Shown in pieces: positions 23,558-31,709 of a stretch of 60,350 nucleotides of DNA. Origin of the DNA: a virus; IMG/VR virus record IMGVR_UViG_3300007735_000768, positions 1-60,350 of that record, one strand, 5' to 3'. Position 1 is the stretch's first letter. Each line of letters begins with the position of its first letter. The notes beneath the pieces were generated by a model that did no database searches, had not been told where the DNA came from, and saw only the letters and a list, made by a program, of their open reading frames with translations. A program made the position numbers and the translations under genes.

Positions 23558-24262
23558 ATGTTTTTTAAAAAGAAAGAACCAGTAATCACTTTTGTTCCTT
23601 TCTTATCGTTTCATTTATCTTCTCAACCAGTTCTTGCCTCGCAGGTTGTTCCAGAATGGTATAAAAAAACAGCAAGTTACATACCCGAAGAAAAAAAATT
23701 AACTTCCGAGAGAACTATTAAACGGTGCATGCCTGTTTTCGATGCAATGAGCGCGGGTTATATTATTTCTACGCCTTGCGATATAAGTGTGACTCAAATA
23801 GACGGAGAGCCACAATACGAACCTTCAATGAGAGACACTATTCAATATCATCCTCAAAAACAAGCAACTTTTCATCCTAAAGCACATCCTTTTCAATTCC
23901 CAAAATTTATTAACGCTTGGGGCATAAAAACCCCCAAAGGATACTCATGTTTATTTATTGCACCTATGCACAATGAAAATCCTTGGTTTGAATGTTTAGC
24001 AGGTCTTGTAGACACCGATCGTTACGATGCGCCCGTGAATTTTCCATTTGTTTTAAAAGACCCAAAATTTGAAGGCATTATTCCAGCAGGAACGCCAATG
24101 ATTCAAGTCATTCCTTTTAAGCGAGAAGATTGGGGTTACGGAATTGGAAATGATAAAGATGTTCTCAATGCGCAGGAAACAGATAAAGAATTAAGTATCG
24201 TTTTTTTTGATAGATACAAACGACTATTCCGAGATAAAAAAATATGGAATAGAAAACTTTAG
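23558..24262 (+). CDS. Protein of the WYK...KTPKGYS...PFKREDW family, copy 1 (DUF6065-like)
   Basis: 234 residues from ATG 23558; a longer start at 23519 would begin before the hairpin and is unlikely. Shared with the gene at 24259: PEWYKK, IKRCMPVFDAMSAGYI, KTPKGYS, GLVDTDRYD, FEGIIPAGTPMIQVIPFKREDW. I recall this family as DUF6065, frequent in environmental phages; the number should be checked. The function is unknown. Very Lys/Ile-rich and AT-rich compared with flanking genes. Confidence 0.72.
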   Translation: MFFKKKEPVITFVPFLSFHLSSQPVLASQVVPEWYKKTASYIPEEKKLTSERTIKRCMPVFDAMSAGYIISTPCDISVTQIDGEPQYEPSMRDTIQYHPQKQATFHPKAHPFQFPKFINAWGIKTPKGYSCLFIAPMHNENPWFECLAGLVDTDRYDAPVNFPFVLKDPKFEGIIPAGTPMIQVIPFKREDWGYGIGNDKDVLNAQETDKELSIVFFDRYKRLFRDKKIWNRKL

Positions 24263-24942
24263 TTATAGTTTTTTTTGACCCATTTATTTTTCTTATACCA
24301 ACCGCTAAAAGAAAGCGTTGATATTCTGTGATTCTTTCTTCCTTCTTTAACGAGTTGATCGTTATCTTCTTTTGATAACCAATCCTCTCGTTTGAAAGGA
24401 ATAATTTGATAAATTGGAGTTCCTTTTTTAATAATGCCTTCAAAATTGTTATCAATAAAAAAAGGTAGCCTACCCGTGTGCATAATTCCATCAGTATCAA
24501 CTACCGCGCTCATTGTTGTAAATGGTAAATCAAATCTATTTAAAGGATGAGTGATCAAAGAACTATAACCCTTAGGCGTTTTCATGAAATAAGGAATAAG
24601 CCATGTCAATCTTTGTTGAGAGTGACCAGCGGGTGTTGGAAGTAACATAGTTGAGTCCATTGGTCTTTGTTCAATAGGAATTAACTCGGGAGTATGCCAA
24701 GAAAATGTTTTACTACCATCGGGTTTAGTTTCTACTAAAATGTCACACCACAATTCGGCAATGTAACCTGTTGTCAATCCGTCCAAAAAAGGAACACATC
24801 TTTTTAAGGTTTGAGATGTTGGGTGACTGTCATAAGTTAACGGGGTTTGCTTATACCAATTAGGTATGTAATTTTTTGCAGGTTTTGGATTATTAAATAC
24901 ATCGCCATTGCCAAATTCAATAATAGGTTTTTTATTAAACAT
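24259..24942 (-). CDS. Protein of the same family, copy 2 (minus strand)
   Basis: 227 residues starting at ATG 24942, seven bases after GGAG. Shares PNWYKQ, LKRCVPFLDGLTTGYI, KTPKGYS, AVVDTDG and FEGIIKKGTPIYQIIPFKREDW with the plus-strand copy at 23558. The two stop codons overlap tail to tail by 4 bases. Opposed orientation of two paralogues implies duplication with inversion or separate capture. Confidence 0.72.
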   Translation of the reverse strand: MFNKKPIIEFGNGDVFNNPKPAKNYIPNWYKQTPLTYDSHPTSQTLKRCVPFLDGLTTGYIAELWCDILVETKPDGSKTFSWHTPELIPIEQRPMDSTMLLPTPAGHSQQRLTWLIPYFMKTPKGYSSLITHPLNRFDLPFTTMSAVVDTDGIMHTGRLPFFIDNNFEGIIKKGTPIYQIIPFKREDWLSKEDNDQLVKEGRKNHRISTLSFSGWYKKNKWVKKNYN

Positions 24943-24946
24943 TTTG

Positions 24947-25663
24947 TTACTCCATAATATTCTTTTTAATTGATTTTGAAATTGCCTTTTGCAAGCCATT
25001 CTTATTAAATCTTGAATACAAAGAAGTCAAACTTGATGACTTTTGATATTTCTTGTAATCAATACAAGCCTGAGATAGATTCATTAAATCTTGATCAAAA
25101 TGAAAGCGTTTTAAGATAACAGGTTTCTCCGTATTAAATTTAACATATGCGATAGGGTCTCCTTTTTTAATGCTTACAAAATTGACATTTTCATTTAATT
25201 GTATTGCGGCTTCTACGGGTCTAAACCAAGAATTTATATTAAAAGTTCCCGGAACGAAATGCCCATTAAAAACTTGAGGGTGTAAATAAGCGGGCATTGC
25301 TACCATTTCTAACGGCTCATCAGACCAAAAAATCCAATTGTTTAATATAGAAAAAGTAAAGGCATTTTCAACTGTCGCTTCTTTTTTTGTTACAAATTTA
25401 ATAGTTTCTAAATCGCTTTCAGGCAATTGCATAATGCCTAAAGTCGAATGTAACCCAAAAGTAACTTCAAACGGAGATTCTAAAACAAAACTATTTTTGA
25501 CAGTATTTAGAAAAGCGTGACATTGAAACCAATTGTCGTGCTTGTTGGTTTTATTTTGCTTATATTTTATTGATGAAAGAACAGATTTCGGTTCATCATA
25601 TAAAAGATGCAAAGAAGCAAAGTCGGTACTTGGATACCAAGGTGACCAATAAACTATTTTCAT
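24947..25663 (-). CDS. Divergent relative of the same family, copy 3
   Basis: 238 residues; no KTPKGYS box, but the order of an aromatic N-terminus (IVYWSPWYPS), a central substrate-like WSDEPLEMVAMPAYLHPQVFNGHFVPGTFNIN, and IKKGDPIAYVKFNTEKPVIL corresponds to the middle and the GTP-IxVIPF end of its neighbours. It is separated by 4 bases from copy 2 and abuts the oxygenase, so the three minus-strand genes are one operon. Function unknown. Confidence 0.65.
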   Translation of the reverse strand: MKIVYWSPWYPSTDFASLHLLYDEPKSVLSSIKYKQNKTNKHDNWFQCHAFLNTVKNSFVLESPFEVTFGLHSTLGIMQLPESDLETIKFVTKKEATVENAFTFSILNNWIFWSDEPLEMVAMPAYLHPQVFNGHFVPGTFNINSWFRPVEAAIQLNENVNFVSIKKGDPIAYVKFNTEKPVILKRFHFDQDLMNLSQACIDYKKYQKSSSLTSLYSRFNKNGLQKAISKSIKKNIME

Positions 25664-26215
25664 TTAAATAAAGTCAATATTGATTACACAACGGTAGTCA
25701 TGCTTAATTGGTTTTGAAGAGGCATGATATTGCAACCCGTCAAAAATAACTCCACGACCCATTCTAGGGCTTACCCTCAATGCTTCCGTTAAATCCTTTT
25801 TTTCAATATTTATGCCTTCATGCCAAAATTGTTCAAAAAAAACAGTATCTCCGTCCGAATCATTTACATAGTATAAAAAAACTTTATGTGGAGTATTTTG
25901 ATCAACATGAGGTGCAAGATAATCGCTTGATGTTGCCCTTGTTGTTATATTTGATTTAATTCGAATAATTTCATTAACCGCAATTGAATGTTTTAATGTA
26001 AAATTTTTAAACAGACGCAAGATTCCCGCAGATGTGTTTGTGTCGGCAAACACGCTATGAACAAATTGAAAAGAGTGATCGTTTTCTAGTGATTCTTTAG
26101 AAGAACGCTCAATATTTGTCTGAGGCTGAAATTGCCATACTCCATGCGTCAACAAACCTTGTTGAAATTCTAAAGCGGATTCATAGGGGATAAAATTGTC
26201 ATCTTGAATAATCAT
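25664..26215 (-). CDS. 2-oxoglutarate/Fe(II)-dependent oxygenase (prolyl-4-hydroxylase type)
   Basis: 183 residues. His103-Val-Asp105 (APHVDQNTPHK) and His164 (LQYHASSKP) form the iron-binding facial triad, and Arg175 in HDYRCVINID binds 2-oxoglutarate; GVIFDG and the aromatic FLYYVND fit the double-stranded beta-helix. It would hydroxylate a substrate that the sequence does not reveal, perhaps a virion protein or small molecule. First gene of the minus-strand operon. Confidence 0.85.
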   Translation of the reverse strand: MIIQDDNFIPYESALEFQQGLLTHGVWQFQPQTNIERSSKESLENDHSFQFVHSVFADTNTSAGILRLFKNFTLKHSIAVNEIIRIKSNITTRATSSDYLAPHVDQNTPHKVFLYYVNDSDGDTVFFEQFWHEGINIEKKDLTEALRVSPRMGRGVIFDGLQYHASSKPIKHDYRCVINIDFI

Positions 26216-26221
26216 AAAACT

Positions 26222-26250
26222 AGCCTACTCTGGTGTCGGGTTGAGTTCAA
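26222..26250 (-). promoter_or_regulatory. Minus-strand promoter for the oxygenase operon, probably leaderless
   Basis: On the minus strand TTGAAC (26245-26250) and TAGGCT (26222-26227) are 17 bases apart. The -10 lies 6 bases before the ATG, so transcription would start at or next to the start codon, as in leaderless actinobacterial mRNAs. Confidence 0.5.
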
Positions 26251-26272
26251 GCCTTAGTTGGGGTAGGGCGTG

Positions 26273-26278
26273 TAAGAT
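26273..26278 (+). promoter_or_regulatory. Possible leaderless promoter (-10) for the connector genes
   Basis: TAAGAT lies 6 bases before the ATG at 26285. No convincing -35 is seen. It mirrors the minus-strand arrangement across the divergent gap 26216-26284. Confidence 0.35.
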
Positions 26279-26284
26279 AGAGGC

Positions 26285-26725
26285 ATGACTTTTACCTATG
26301 TAGGACCCGCGACCTCTGATCGCGATAAGGTGCGCTTTCTTATTCAGGACACGGATTCAAATAACCCGCATATGACTGATGAGGAAATCAATTGGTTGAT
26401 CAGCGAATGGGCAGATGTTTATGACGCGGCGGCTAACGCGGCAGATGTCCTTGCTGGTTCATACGCTCACAAGGCTGACTACAACAAGTCGGTCGGAGAT
26501 TTAAGTTTAAGTGAAACATTCTCAACACAGTCACAGCGTTTCTCGTCACTTGCAACTAGCCTTCGACTTAATCGCATGCGTCGCTATGTCCCAACATGGG
26601 TTGCAAATGCAGAAGCACTTAAATCAACTGCCGATCGTGTTGTAGATACTCACAACACAGATGCGTTTATGGGTCAAATGGATAATCCACGCGGAACGGG
26701 TCTTTACTCAGACGGAGAAAGTTAA
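26285..26725 (+). CDS. Head-tail connector (adaptor) protein
   Basis: 146 residues. The pattern YVGPATSDRDKVRFLIQDTDSNNPHMTDEEINWLI, followed by a helical AANAADVLAGSYAHKADYNKSVGDLSLSE, is typical of the first connector ring protein (HK97 gp6/SPP1 gp15 type). Starts a row of overlapping connector genes ending at 27874. Confidence 0.82.
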   Translation: MTFTYVGPATSDRDKVRFLIQDTDSNNPHMTDEEINWLISEWADVYDAAANAADVLAGSYAHKADYNKSVGDLSLSETFSTQSQRFSSLATSLRLNRMRRYVPTWVANAEALKSTADRVVDTHNTDAFMGQMDNPRGTGLYSDGES

Positions 26726-27078
26726 TGTCGCATCAATGGACAGGACCCGAAGGCATTGATGCCAAGTTTGCAGAAATGATGACTGACACGATCGTGTTTA
26801 ACGCGGGATCAGCCATTGACAAATATGGCAAGCGCACTTATGGTGGAACTACAACAACTGCAACAGGTCGAATTGTATTTGAAAATCGCTTGATGAAAGA
26901 TGCAGAAGGACAAGACATTGTTTCAACAGGTCGCGTTTATCTCTATGGTGCTTATGGGTCGCTGACTCTTGCTGACAAAATAACTTTGCCAAATGGAACA
27001 ACACCCGTGATCATTGCACTTGAAACAAAGAAAGATACAGGCGGCAATCACCACACAGTTGTTCACTTTGGTGTCTAA
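26725..27078 (+). CDS. Head closure/stopper-like protein
   Basis: 117 residues, one-base overlap with the adaptor. Beta-rich: GRIVFENRLMKDAEGQDIVSTGRVYL, LTLADKITLPNGTTPVIIAL, HHTVVHFGV. The barrel-like pattern and order fit the SPP1 gp16 type head-completion protein that closes the capsid exit. Confidence 0.75.
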   Translation: MSHQWTGPEGIDAKFAEMMTDTIVFNAGSAIDKYGKRTYGGTTTTATGRIVFENRLMKDAEGQDIVSTGRVYLYGAYGSLTLADKITLPNGTTPVIIALETKKDTGGNHHTVVHFGV

Positions 27079-27479
27079 TGGAAATCTACTTCACAAACCT
27101 TGATCGTATTCAAGCGGCAATTGCGGCATCGGGTAAAGCGGGTGCAGAGGTAGCGGCTCGCGCATTGCGTCACGAAGCACAAGAGGCATTTGCACGATCA
27201 CAAGATCAAGTTCCTGTTGATACAGGCGCACTCAAAGGATCGGGTCGAGTTCGACCTGAAACAGGCGGTGTTTTTCATGCGGGCAATGAGGTCTTTGTTG
27301 AATTGACTTACGGATCAACCGCGGTCAGTTACTCAGTTCCTGTTCACGAAAACCTCGAAGCGCATCACCCTCACGGCAATGCCAAGTATCTTGAAATCCC
27401 AATGGCACAACAAGCCGCTGGTGCAGGTGGGCGCATTGCTGATAAAGTAGAGGCAATTCAGAAAGGAATGATCAAATGA
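27078..27479 (+). CDS. HK97 gp10-like head-tail joining protein
   Basis: 133 residues. ARALRHEAQEAFARSQDQVPVDTGALKGSGRV is the signature of the HK97 gp10/minor capsid family (PVDTG-L+-S), with YSVPVHENLEAHHPHGNAKYLE following. It joins the tail to the head. Overlaps both neighbours. Confidence 0.85.
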   Translation: MEIYFTNLDRIQAAIAASGKAGAEVAARALRHEAQEAFARSQDQVPVDTGALKGSGRVRPETGGVFHAGNEVFVELTYGSTAVSYSVPVHENLEAHHPHGNAKYLEIPMAQQAAGAGGRIADKVEAIQKGMIK

Positions 27480-27874
27480 TCCTAGAGGCATTAGGCGATT
27501 ATTTAGTCACCAATAACAAAGGCACATTGGGTTCAACGATCTTCTTAGGCAAGATGCCAGCAAGTCCTGACTATTGCATTACTGTCTACGAGTATGAAGG
27601 CGTTCCACCGAAAGAATCATTTGGCACAGCCGCCTTTGACATTGACATGCCTCGAATTCAAGTTGTAGTTCGAGCGGCTCGCGATGATTACCCAACTGCT
27701 CGTGATGCGGCAGAATCAATTCGACAACTTTTCGCATCGATCACGAACTTAACGATTTCTTCAACGAAGGTCTTGCGTGTCGCGTCAATAGGCTCTACCC
27801 TTCCTTTAGGCTTAGATGATAAGGACAGACCTCGCATCAGTGCTAACTTTCAGGCATATGTAGAAAGACAGTAA
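27476..27874 (+). CDS. Tail terminator protein
   Basis: 132 residues; 4-base overlap with gp10-like. PASPDYCITVYEYEGVPPKESFG and MPRIQVVVRAARDDYPTARDAAESIRQLF match the tail-terminator/minor capsid family that caps the tail tube. Position after gp10-like supports this. Confidence 0.8.
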   Translation: MILEALGDYLVTNNKGTLGSTIFLGKMPASPDYCITVYEYEGVPPKESFGTAAFDIDMPRIQVVVRAARDDYPTARDAAESIRQLFASITNLTISSTKVLRVASIGSTLPLGLDDKDRPRISANFQAYVERQ

Positions 27875-28026
27875 TGAGCGAGCCGATCAAAGACCCTTAC
27901 GGAAGGGGCGCAAATCGTGACGAAACTCCCAAGTGCTGGCGGTGCGGCAGAATCCTTGCCGAATACCTCACAGTCCCATACTCGCTCAAATGCTCTCGAT
28001 GCAAAGCAGTCAATCAGCACCTTTAA
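27874..28026 (+). CDS. Mu Com-like zinc-ribbon protein
   Basis: 50 residues; the ATG shares a base with the previous stop. KCWRCGRILAEYL and KCSRCKAVNQH give the paired CxxC knuckles and C-terminal VNxH of Com-like proteins. Mu Com binds mRNA to switch on translation of mom. Phage relatives are often found beside tail genes; RNA binding here is inference. It overlaps the next gene in another frame. Confidence 0.75.
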   Translation: MSEPIKDPYGRGANRDETPKCWRCGRILAEYLTVPYSLKCSRCKAVNQHL

Positions 28027-28261
28027 AGAAGGGTTGACGCAACTCGTCAACAATCCAAAAGTATTTGCAGGGCAAGAGTGTTTTGTTGGACAAATGCTTG
28101 CTAATTTAAACAACGAAGAATCATTGTTACTCCATACCGCGCTCGCGGATAAACGAATTCGACATGTTGATCTTGTTCGTCTTTGTGAGGCAGAAGGTTA
28201 CAAAATGAGCGAGGCAACTATGCGCAGACATCGCGCAGGTGGTTGCAGGTGCGATAAGTGA
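27917..28261 (+). CDS. Small HTH-like protein (start uncertain)
   Basis: The full frame from GTG 27917 overlaps the Com-like gene by 110 bases, so the true start may be later (for example TTG 28033). The clear part, ECFVGQMLANLNNEESLLLHTALADKRIRHVDLVRLCEAEG followed by MSEATMRRHRAGGCRC, looks like a helix-turn-helix protein of actinophages. Its stop overlaps the GTG of the next gene. Confidence 0.65.
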   Translation: MTKLPSAGGAAESLPNTSQSHTRSNALDAKQSISTFKEGLTQLVNNPKVFAGQECFVGQMLANLNNEESLLLHTALADKRIRHVDLVRLCEAEGYKMSEATMRRHRAGGCRCDK

Positions 28262-29460
28262 CATTTTCTGATCGTGTAAAAGCATTGGTAGGCGAGGCAG
28301 ACGCTGAACAGAACGAACCGCCAAAGCGCGATCGGAAAGCGCAATGGGTTCCGGGCATTGAATGGAAAGGTGACGAAGGCGAAGTCACAACCCTTCCAAT
28401 GGAAGGCGATAATCACCCCGACTGGTCAAGCATCCTCAAAATATGGGGATTAGACCCTGAACAATTTTCGGTCGTTGAACCTGTCTTGTTCAATGTATGG
28501 GGAAGTCCTGATGGCATCTTGAATCGCCAATGGAAGGGCAAAGTAATTCGCAATAAACCCGAGTTGGGTAGTCCTTACGATTTAGAGGCATTACGCGATG
28601 AGATCAAACGCCACAAACCAAAGAAAGTTCAACCATTGCATGGCGATGGTGTGTTCAATGTTGTCCTTGCAGATTGGCAAATAGGTAAATCAGAGGGCGG
28701 TGGAAGTCAAGCCACAGCCAAGCGTGTTTTAGATGCCATAGAAGCCGTTAAAGGGCGCGTAGACGAGTTAAAACGATTAAAGCGACCTCTAGGCACACTC
28801 CAAATCATATGGACGGGAGATAGCGTTGAAGGCTGTCTAGGGCATTATGAGATGCAGACATTTAGCGTCGACCTTGATCGGCGAGCGCAAGTAAATGCAG
28901 TTCGAACATTATTGCTAGAGGCAATTCGTCAATGGTCGCCTCACTTTGAGAAAGTGCGCATAGTTGCAGTTGGGGGAAATCATGGCGAAAATCGATCGGC
29001 AAACGGCAAAGCGTTCACAACCCTTGCCGACAATGATGATCTTGCTGTCATTGACCAAGTCAAAGACGCCTTGGAATTCAACCCAGAGGTCTATGGGCAT
29101 GTTGAAACGATTATTGCGCCTGATCATCTTTCGCTCACAGTCGAAACGGCGGGGTGGATTCTAGGTTTAACGCATGGTCACACAGCACGATCAGGTGGCA
29201 CAGCAGAACAAAAGTTAAAGACATGGTTAAGCAAAATGGCACTTGGTCGTCAACCAATTGGCGAATCAGACATTTTGATCACAGGTCATTACCACCATTT
29301 GCGTCAAGCAGATTGGGGAAGCGTTCATTGGATTCAAGCACCAGCACTAGACGGGGGATCAGAATGGTTCAGAATGACAAGCGGAGAACACAGCGAAGCG
29401 GGAATGTTGACCTTCGCGACATACCCCGAAGCGAAGGTGAAGGATTTACAAATTCTATGA
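28258..29460 (+). CDS. Metallophosphoesterase (calcineurin-like, Mre11/SbcD type)
   Basis: 400 residues. Motifs in order: VLADWQIGK, WTGDSVEG, GGNHGE, LTHGHT and TGHYHH, which supply the two-metal site of the calcineurin-like phosphoesterase fold. The closest architecture is actinophage proteins annotated as Mre11-like nucleases or phosphatases. It probably cuts DNA ends or dephosphorylates a nucleotide; no SbcC partner is visible. It lies among tail genes, an unusual site for a DNA enzyme. Confidence 0.87.
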   Translation: MTFSDRVKALVGEADAEQNEPPKRDRKAQWVPGIEWKGDEGEVTTLPMEGDNHPDWSSILKIWGLDPEQFSVVEPVLFNVWGSPDGILNRQWKGKVIRNKPELGSPYDLEALRDEIKRHKPKKVQPLHGDGVFNVVLADWQIGKSEGGGSQATAKRVLDAIEAVKGRVDELKRLKRPLGTLQIIWTGDSVEGCLGHYEMQTFSVDLDRRAQVNAVRTLLLEAIRQWSPHFEKVRIVAVGGNHGENRSANGKAFTTLADNDDLAVIDQVKDALEFNPEVYGHVETIIAPDHLSLTVETAGWILGLTHGHTARSGGTAEQKLKTWLSKMALGRQPIGESDILITGHYHHLRQADWGSVHWIQAPALDGGSEWFRMTSGEHSEAGMLTFATYPEAKVKDLQIL

Positions 29461-29756
29461 TGACACCAAAAGACATTGCCGATTATGCAGTTTCATTGGT
29501 AAGTGGTGATCGTCAAAATGATTATGGTCATCCATTAGACGACTTTACTCGCGCTGGAAAAATATGGGAAGCAATTCTTGGCGTTCCTGTTTCGGCAGAG
29601 CAAGTTGCATTGTGCATGGTTGGAGTGAAGATCGCTCGCGAAGTCAATAGACAAAAGATCGACAACGCAGTTGATGGCATTGGTTATTTCTTAACCCTTA
29701 CTATGGTTCAGCAAGAACGCGCCGAGCGCGAAAGACAAAATCAGCAACCCGAGTGA
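29457..29756 (+). CDS. DUF6378-like phage protein
   Basis: 99 residues starting in an ATGATGA overlap. DRQNDYGHPLDDFTRAGKIWEAILGVPVSAEQVALCMVGVKIAREVNRQKIDNAVDGIGY matches the phage family with RQ-YG-P-DF, W, K-AR and DN--D--GY positions (DUF6378), helical and distantly like MazG nucleotide pyrophosphohydrolases. A house-cleaning role is possible but not proven. Confidence 0.8.
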   Translation: MMTPKDIADYAVSLVSGDRQNDYGHPLDDFTRAGKIWEAILGVPVSAEQVALCMVGVKIAREVNRQKIDNAVDGIGYFLTLTMVQQERAERERQNQQPE

Positions 29757-29854
29757 TAACATTATCTTGATCGTGTCCTTAGTGACCCCAACCGTTGTCG
29801 TGACCAAGAGTCCTATTCGGTACTGGGGTCGTCCTGCCTAAAAAGGAGGCAAAA

Positions 29855-30109
29855 ATGGCTCAGTACCGCGCAACGGTGGGAATTGATTATCCACCAAACA
29901 AGCGTGTTGAAGCAGGAGAAATTGTTTCTGACCTGCCCGGAGATTCTATTAAGTGGCTCCTTGAACAAGGACTAATCGAATCACCTGACAAGAAATCAAC
30001 AGCAAAAGAAATTATTGAAGAAGTAATTGAAGAACCAAAGGTTGAAGAAACCAAGGTTGAAGAAATAGTTGCAGAAGTTCCTGCCTCAGAAGAAGGAGAG
30101 GCTGAATAA
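29855..30109 (+). CDS. Small tail-region protein, 84 aa
   Basis: Strong site AAAAAGGAGGCAAAA. The N-terminal half (YRATVGIDYPPNKRVEAGEIVSDLPGDSIKWLLEQGLIE) is a small SH3-like or FlgN-like domain seen beside tail-tube genes; the C-terminal half is a Glu-rich tail. A GACCCC/GGGGTC pair (about 29784-29838) can form a hairpin in the 98-base gap upstream. Function unknown. Confidence 0.65.
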   Translation: MAQYRATVGIDYPPNKRVEAGEIVSDLPGDSIKWLLEQGLIESPDKKSTAKEIIEEVIEEPKVEETKVEEIVAEVPASEEGEAE

Positions 30110-30849
30110 TGCCTACATTCCGTCATGGTAAAAATACTATCGTCATGTTTGACAAGTATGATCTAAGCACATATTTCAACATGGCAACAACATCAGCAAT
30201 GGCAGAACCTGTTGACACAACAACATTTGGTTCAGCAAATAAAACTTATGCAGTCGGCATGAAAGACGCAACAGTTTCATTTGAAGGACTATGGGATGGT
30301 TCAACAGATGCAGTTGATGAAGTTCTAAGTGCGGCTGTTACAGCGACAGCAGACAAAGTTATTACTGTTGGTTCAGAAGGTGCGGCAATTGGTCGTCGTG
30401 CTAAGTTGATCAACAGCATTGAAAGTTCATATGAAATCAAAGCCGCAGTTGCCGACATGGTAACAATCTCCGCAGAAGTTCAAGCAAGCGGAATTAAAGG
30501 TGGCTTAGATGGCGGTGTATTGCTCGCCGCTCAACAGACAGTATCAAGCGTTACTGCAAACACTAGCGTTGACAACGCCGCCTCTAGCGCAAATGGTGGC
30601 GTTGCACATCTGCATGTTACGAGCAACACTCGTAATGGTGCGGCAACAATCAAAGTGCAACATTCTGCCAATAACTCAACATGGGCAGACCTTGTTGTAT
30701 TTACAGCAACAACCTCTACCACTACAACATCGCAACGCGTTGAAGTAGCGGCTGGAACAACAGTAAATCGATACATTCGCGCTAATGTGTCAGCCATTGC
30801 TGGGTCAACAGGCTCAGTAACCATCACCGTTGGATTCGCAAGGAGATAA
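30109..30849 (+). CDS. Tail tube protein paralogue with a C-terminal extension
   Basis: 246 residues. It opens MPTFRHGKN like the next protein and shares TTTFGSANKTYAVGMKDATVSFEGLWDG with that gene's TTSFGSTSKSYVIGFSDSTISVEGSFDA. Residues about 145-246 add a Thr/Ser-rich beta domain (VQHSANNSTWADLVVFTATTSTTTTSQRVEV), like surface Ig-type add-ons on tail tubes. Probably a second, decorated tube subunit. Confidence 0.8.
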   Translation: MPTFRHGKNTIVMFDKYDLSTYFNMATTSAMAEPVDTTTFGSANKTYAVGMKDATVSFEGLWDGSTDAVDEVLSAAVTATADKVITVGSEGAAIGRRAKLINSIESSYEIKAAVADMVTISAEVQASGIKGGLDGGVLLAAQQTVSSVTANTSVDNAASSANGGVAHLHVTSNTRNGAATIKVQHSANNSTWADLVVFTATTSTTTTSQRVEVAAGTTVNRYIRANVSAIAGSTGSVTITVGFARR

Positions 30850-30850
30850 A

Positions 30851-31267
30851 ATGCCAACATTTCGCCACGGTAAAAACTCGCAGTTCACAATCGCCGATAG
30901 CGGGGCAGTAGTTCGTGACATCAGCAACACGCTGAACTCGATCACAATGCCACGCTCTATCGAAACTTTGGAAACCACTTCTTTCGGATCTACATCAAAG
31001 TCCTATGTAATTGGTTTCTCAGATTCAACAATTTCAGTTGAAGGTTCATTCGACGCAACAGTTGACGGATACCTTTCAGGACTTGTTGGCAATGACACAG
31101 CGAGCGCGTTCGTTTATGGTCCAGAAGGATCAACAGTAGGTCAAGTCAAGTTCACAGGTTCAGCGTTCCTTACTTCATACGAAGTAAAGGGCGGAGTAGG
31201 CGACATCGTTTCTTACTCAGCAGAATTTCAAGTAACTGGCGCGATCACACGCGGAACTTACGCTTAA
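30851..31267 (+). CDS. Major tail tube protein
   Basis: 138 residues, start behind AAGGAGATAAA. MPTFRHGKNSQFTI and the strand-rich TLETTSFGSTSKSYVIGFSDSTISVEGSF identify the siphovirus tail-tube fold. The compact size favours this copy as the main tube subunit, with the gene before as a variant. Directly ahead of the tail chaperones, the normal position. Confidence 0.85.
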   Translation: MPTFRHGKNSQFTIADSGAVVRDISNTLNSITMPRSIETLETTSFGSTSKSYVIGFSDSTISVEGSFDATVDGYLSGLVGNDTASAFVYGPEGSTVGQVKFTGSAFLTSYEVKGGVGDIVSYSAEFQVTGAITRGTYA

Positions 31268-31328
31268 ACAACTTAATAACCCAAACCCAAGTCGAGTCCT
31301 AGAGACCCAATAGAAAAGAGAGAGCATC

Positions 31329-31709
31329 GTGTCCATAAGAGACCTAATTTTAAATAGCAATGATATTCCACGCGAACTTGTAAAAGTTAAAGAGTGGAAC
31401 ATCGAAGTTGAAGTTCGAGGAATGACAGGCGCAGAGCGCACTCGTATTCTTGATCTTGCCCAAGGCGACGGGGGAATGAACCTTCAAATGGTTTATCCCG
31501 AAATTGTTATTTCAACAGCGTTCGATCCTGAAAGTGGAGAACAAATTTTTTCTCCCGCAGATCGCACAGCGTTGCTCTCAAAGTCAGCAAACGCACTAGA
31601 TACCCTCGCAACTGTTGGTATGCGTTTGTCAGGTTTTCTAGCGGAAACATCAAATGACTTGGGAAAAGATTCATCCGAAACGGCTATCGAAGGTTCGTCT
31701 TCGAATTAG
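31329..31709 (+). CDS. Tail assembly chaperone, short form (lambda G-like)
   Basis: 126 residues from GTG. RELVKVKEWNIEVEVRGMTGAERTRILDLAQ and FDPESGEQIFSPADRTALLSKSANALDTLATVGMRLSG match tail chaperones between tube and tape-measure genes. The end of the frame contains a slippery sequence that yields the longer G-T form. Confidence 0.85.
   Translation: MSIRDLILNSNDIPRELVKVKEWNIEVEVRGMTGAERTRILDLAQGDGGMNLQMVYPEIVISTAFDPESGEQIFSPADRTALLSKSANALDTLATVGMRLSGFLAETSNDLGKDSSETAIEGSSSN

Noticed and set aside
29154-29456. N-terminal extension of the DUF6378-like frame
   Set aside because: It lies wholly inside the metallophosphoesterase gene in another frame; the real start is the ATGATGA junction at 29457.
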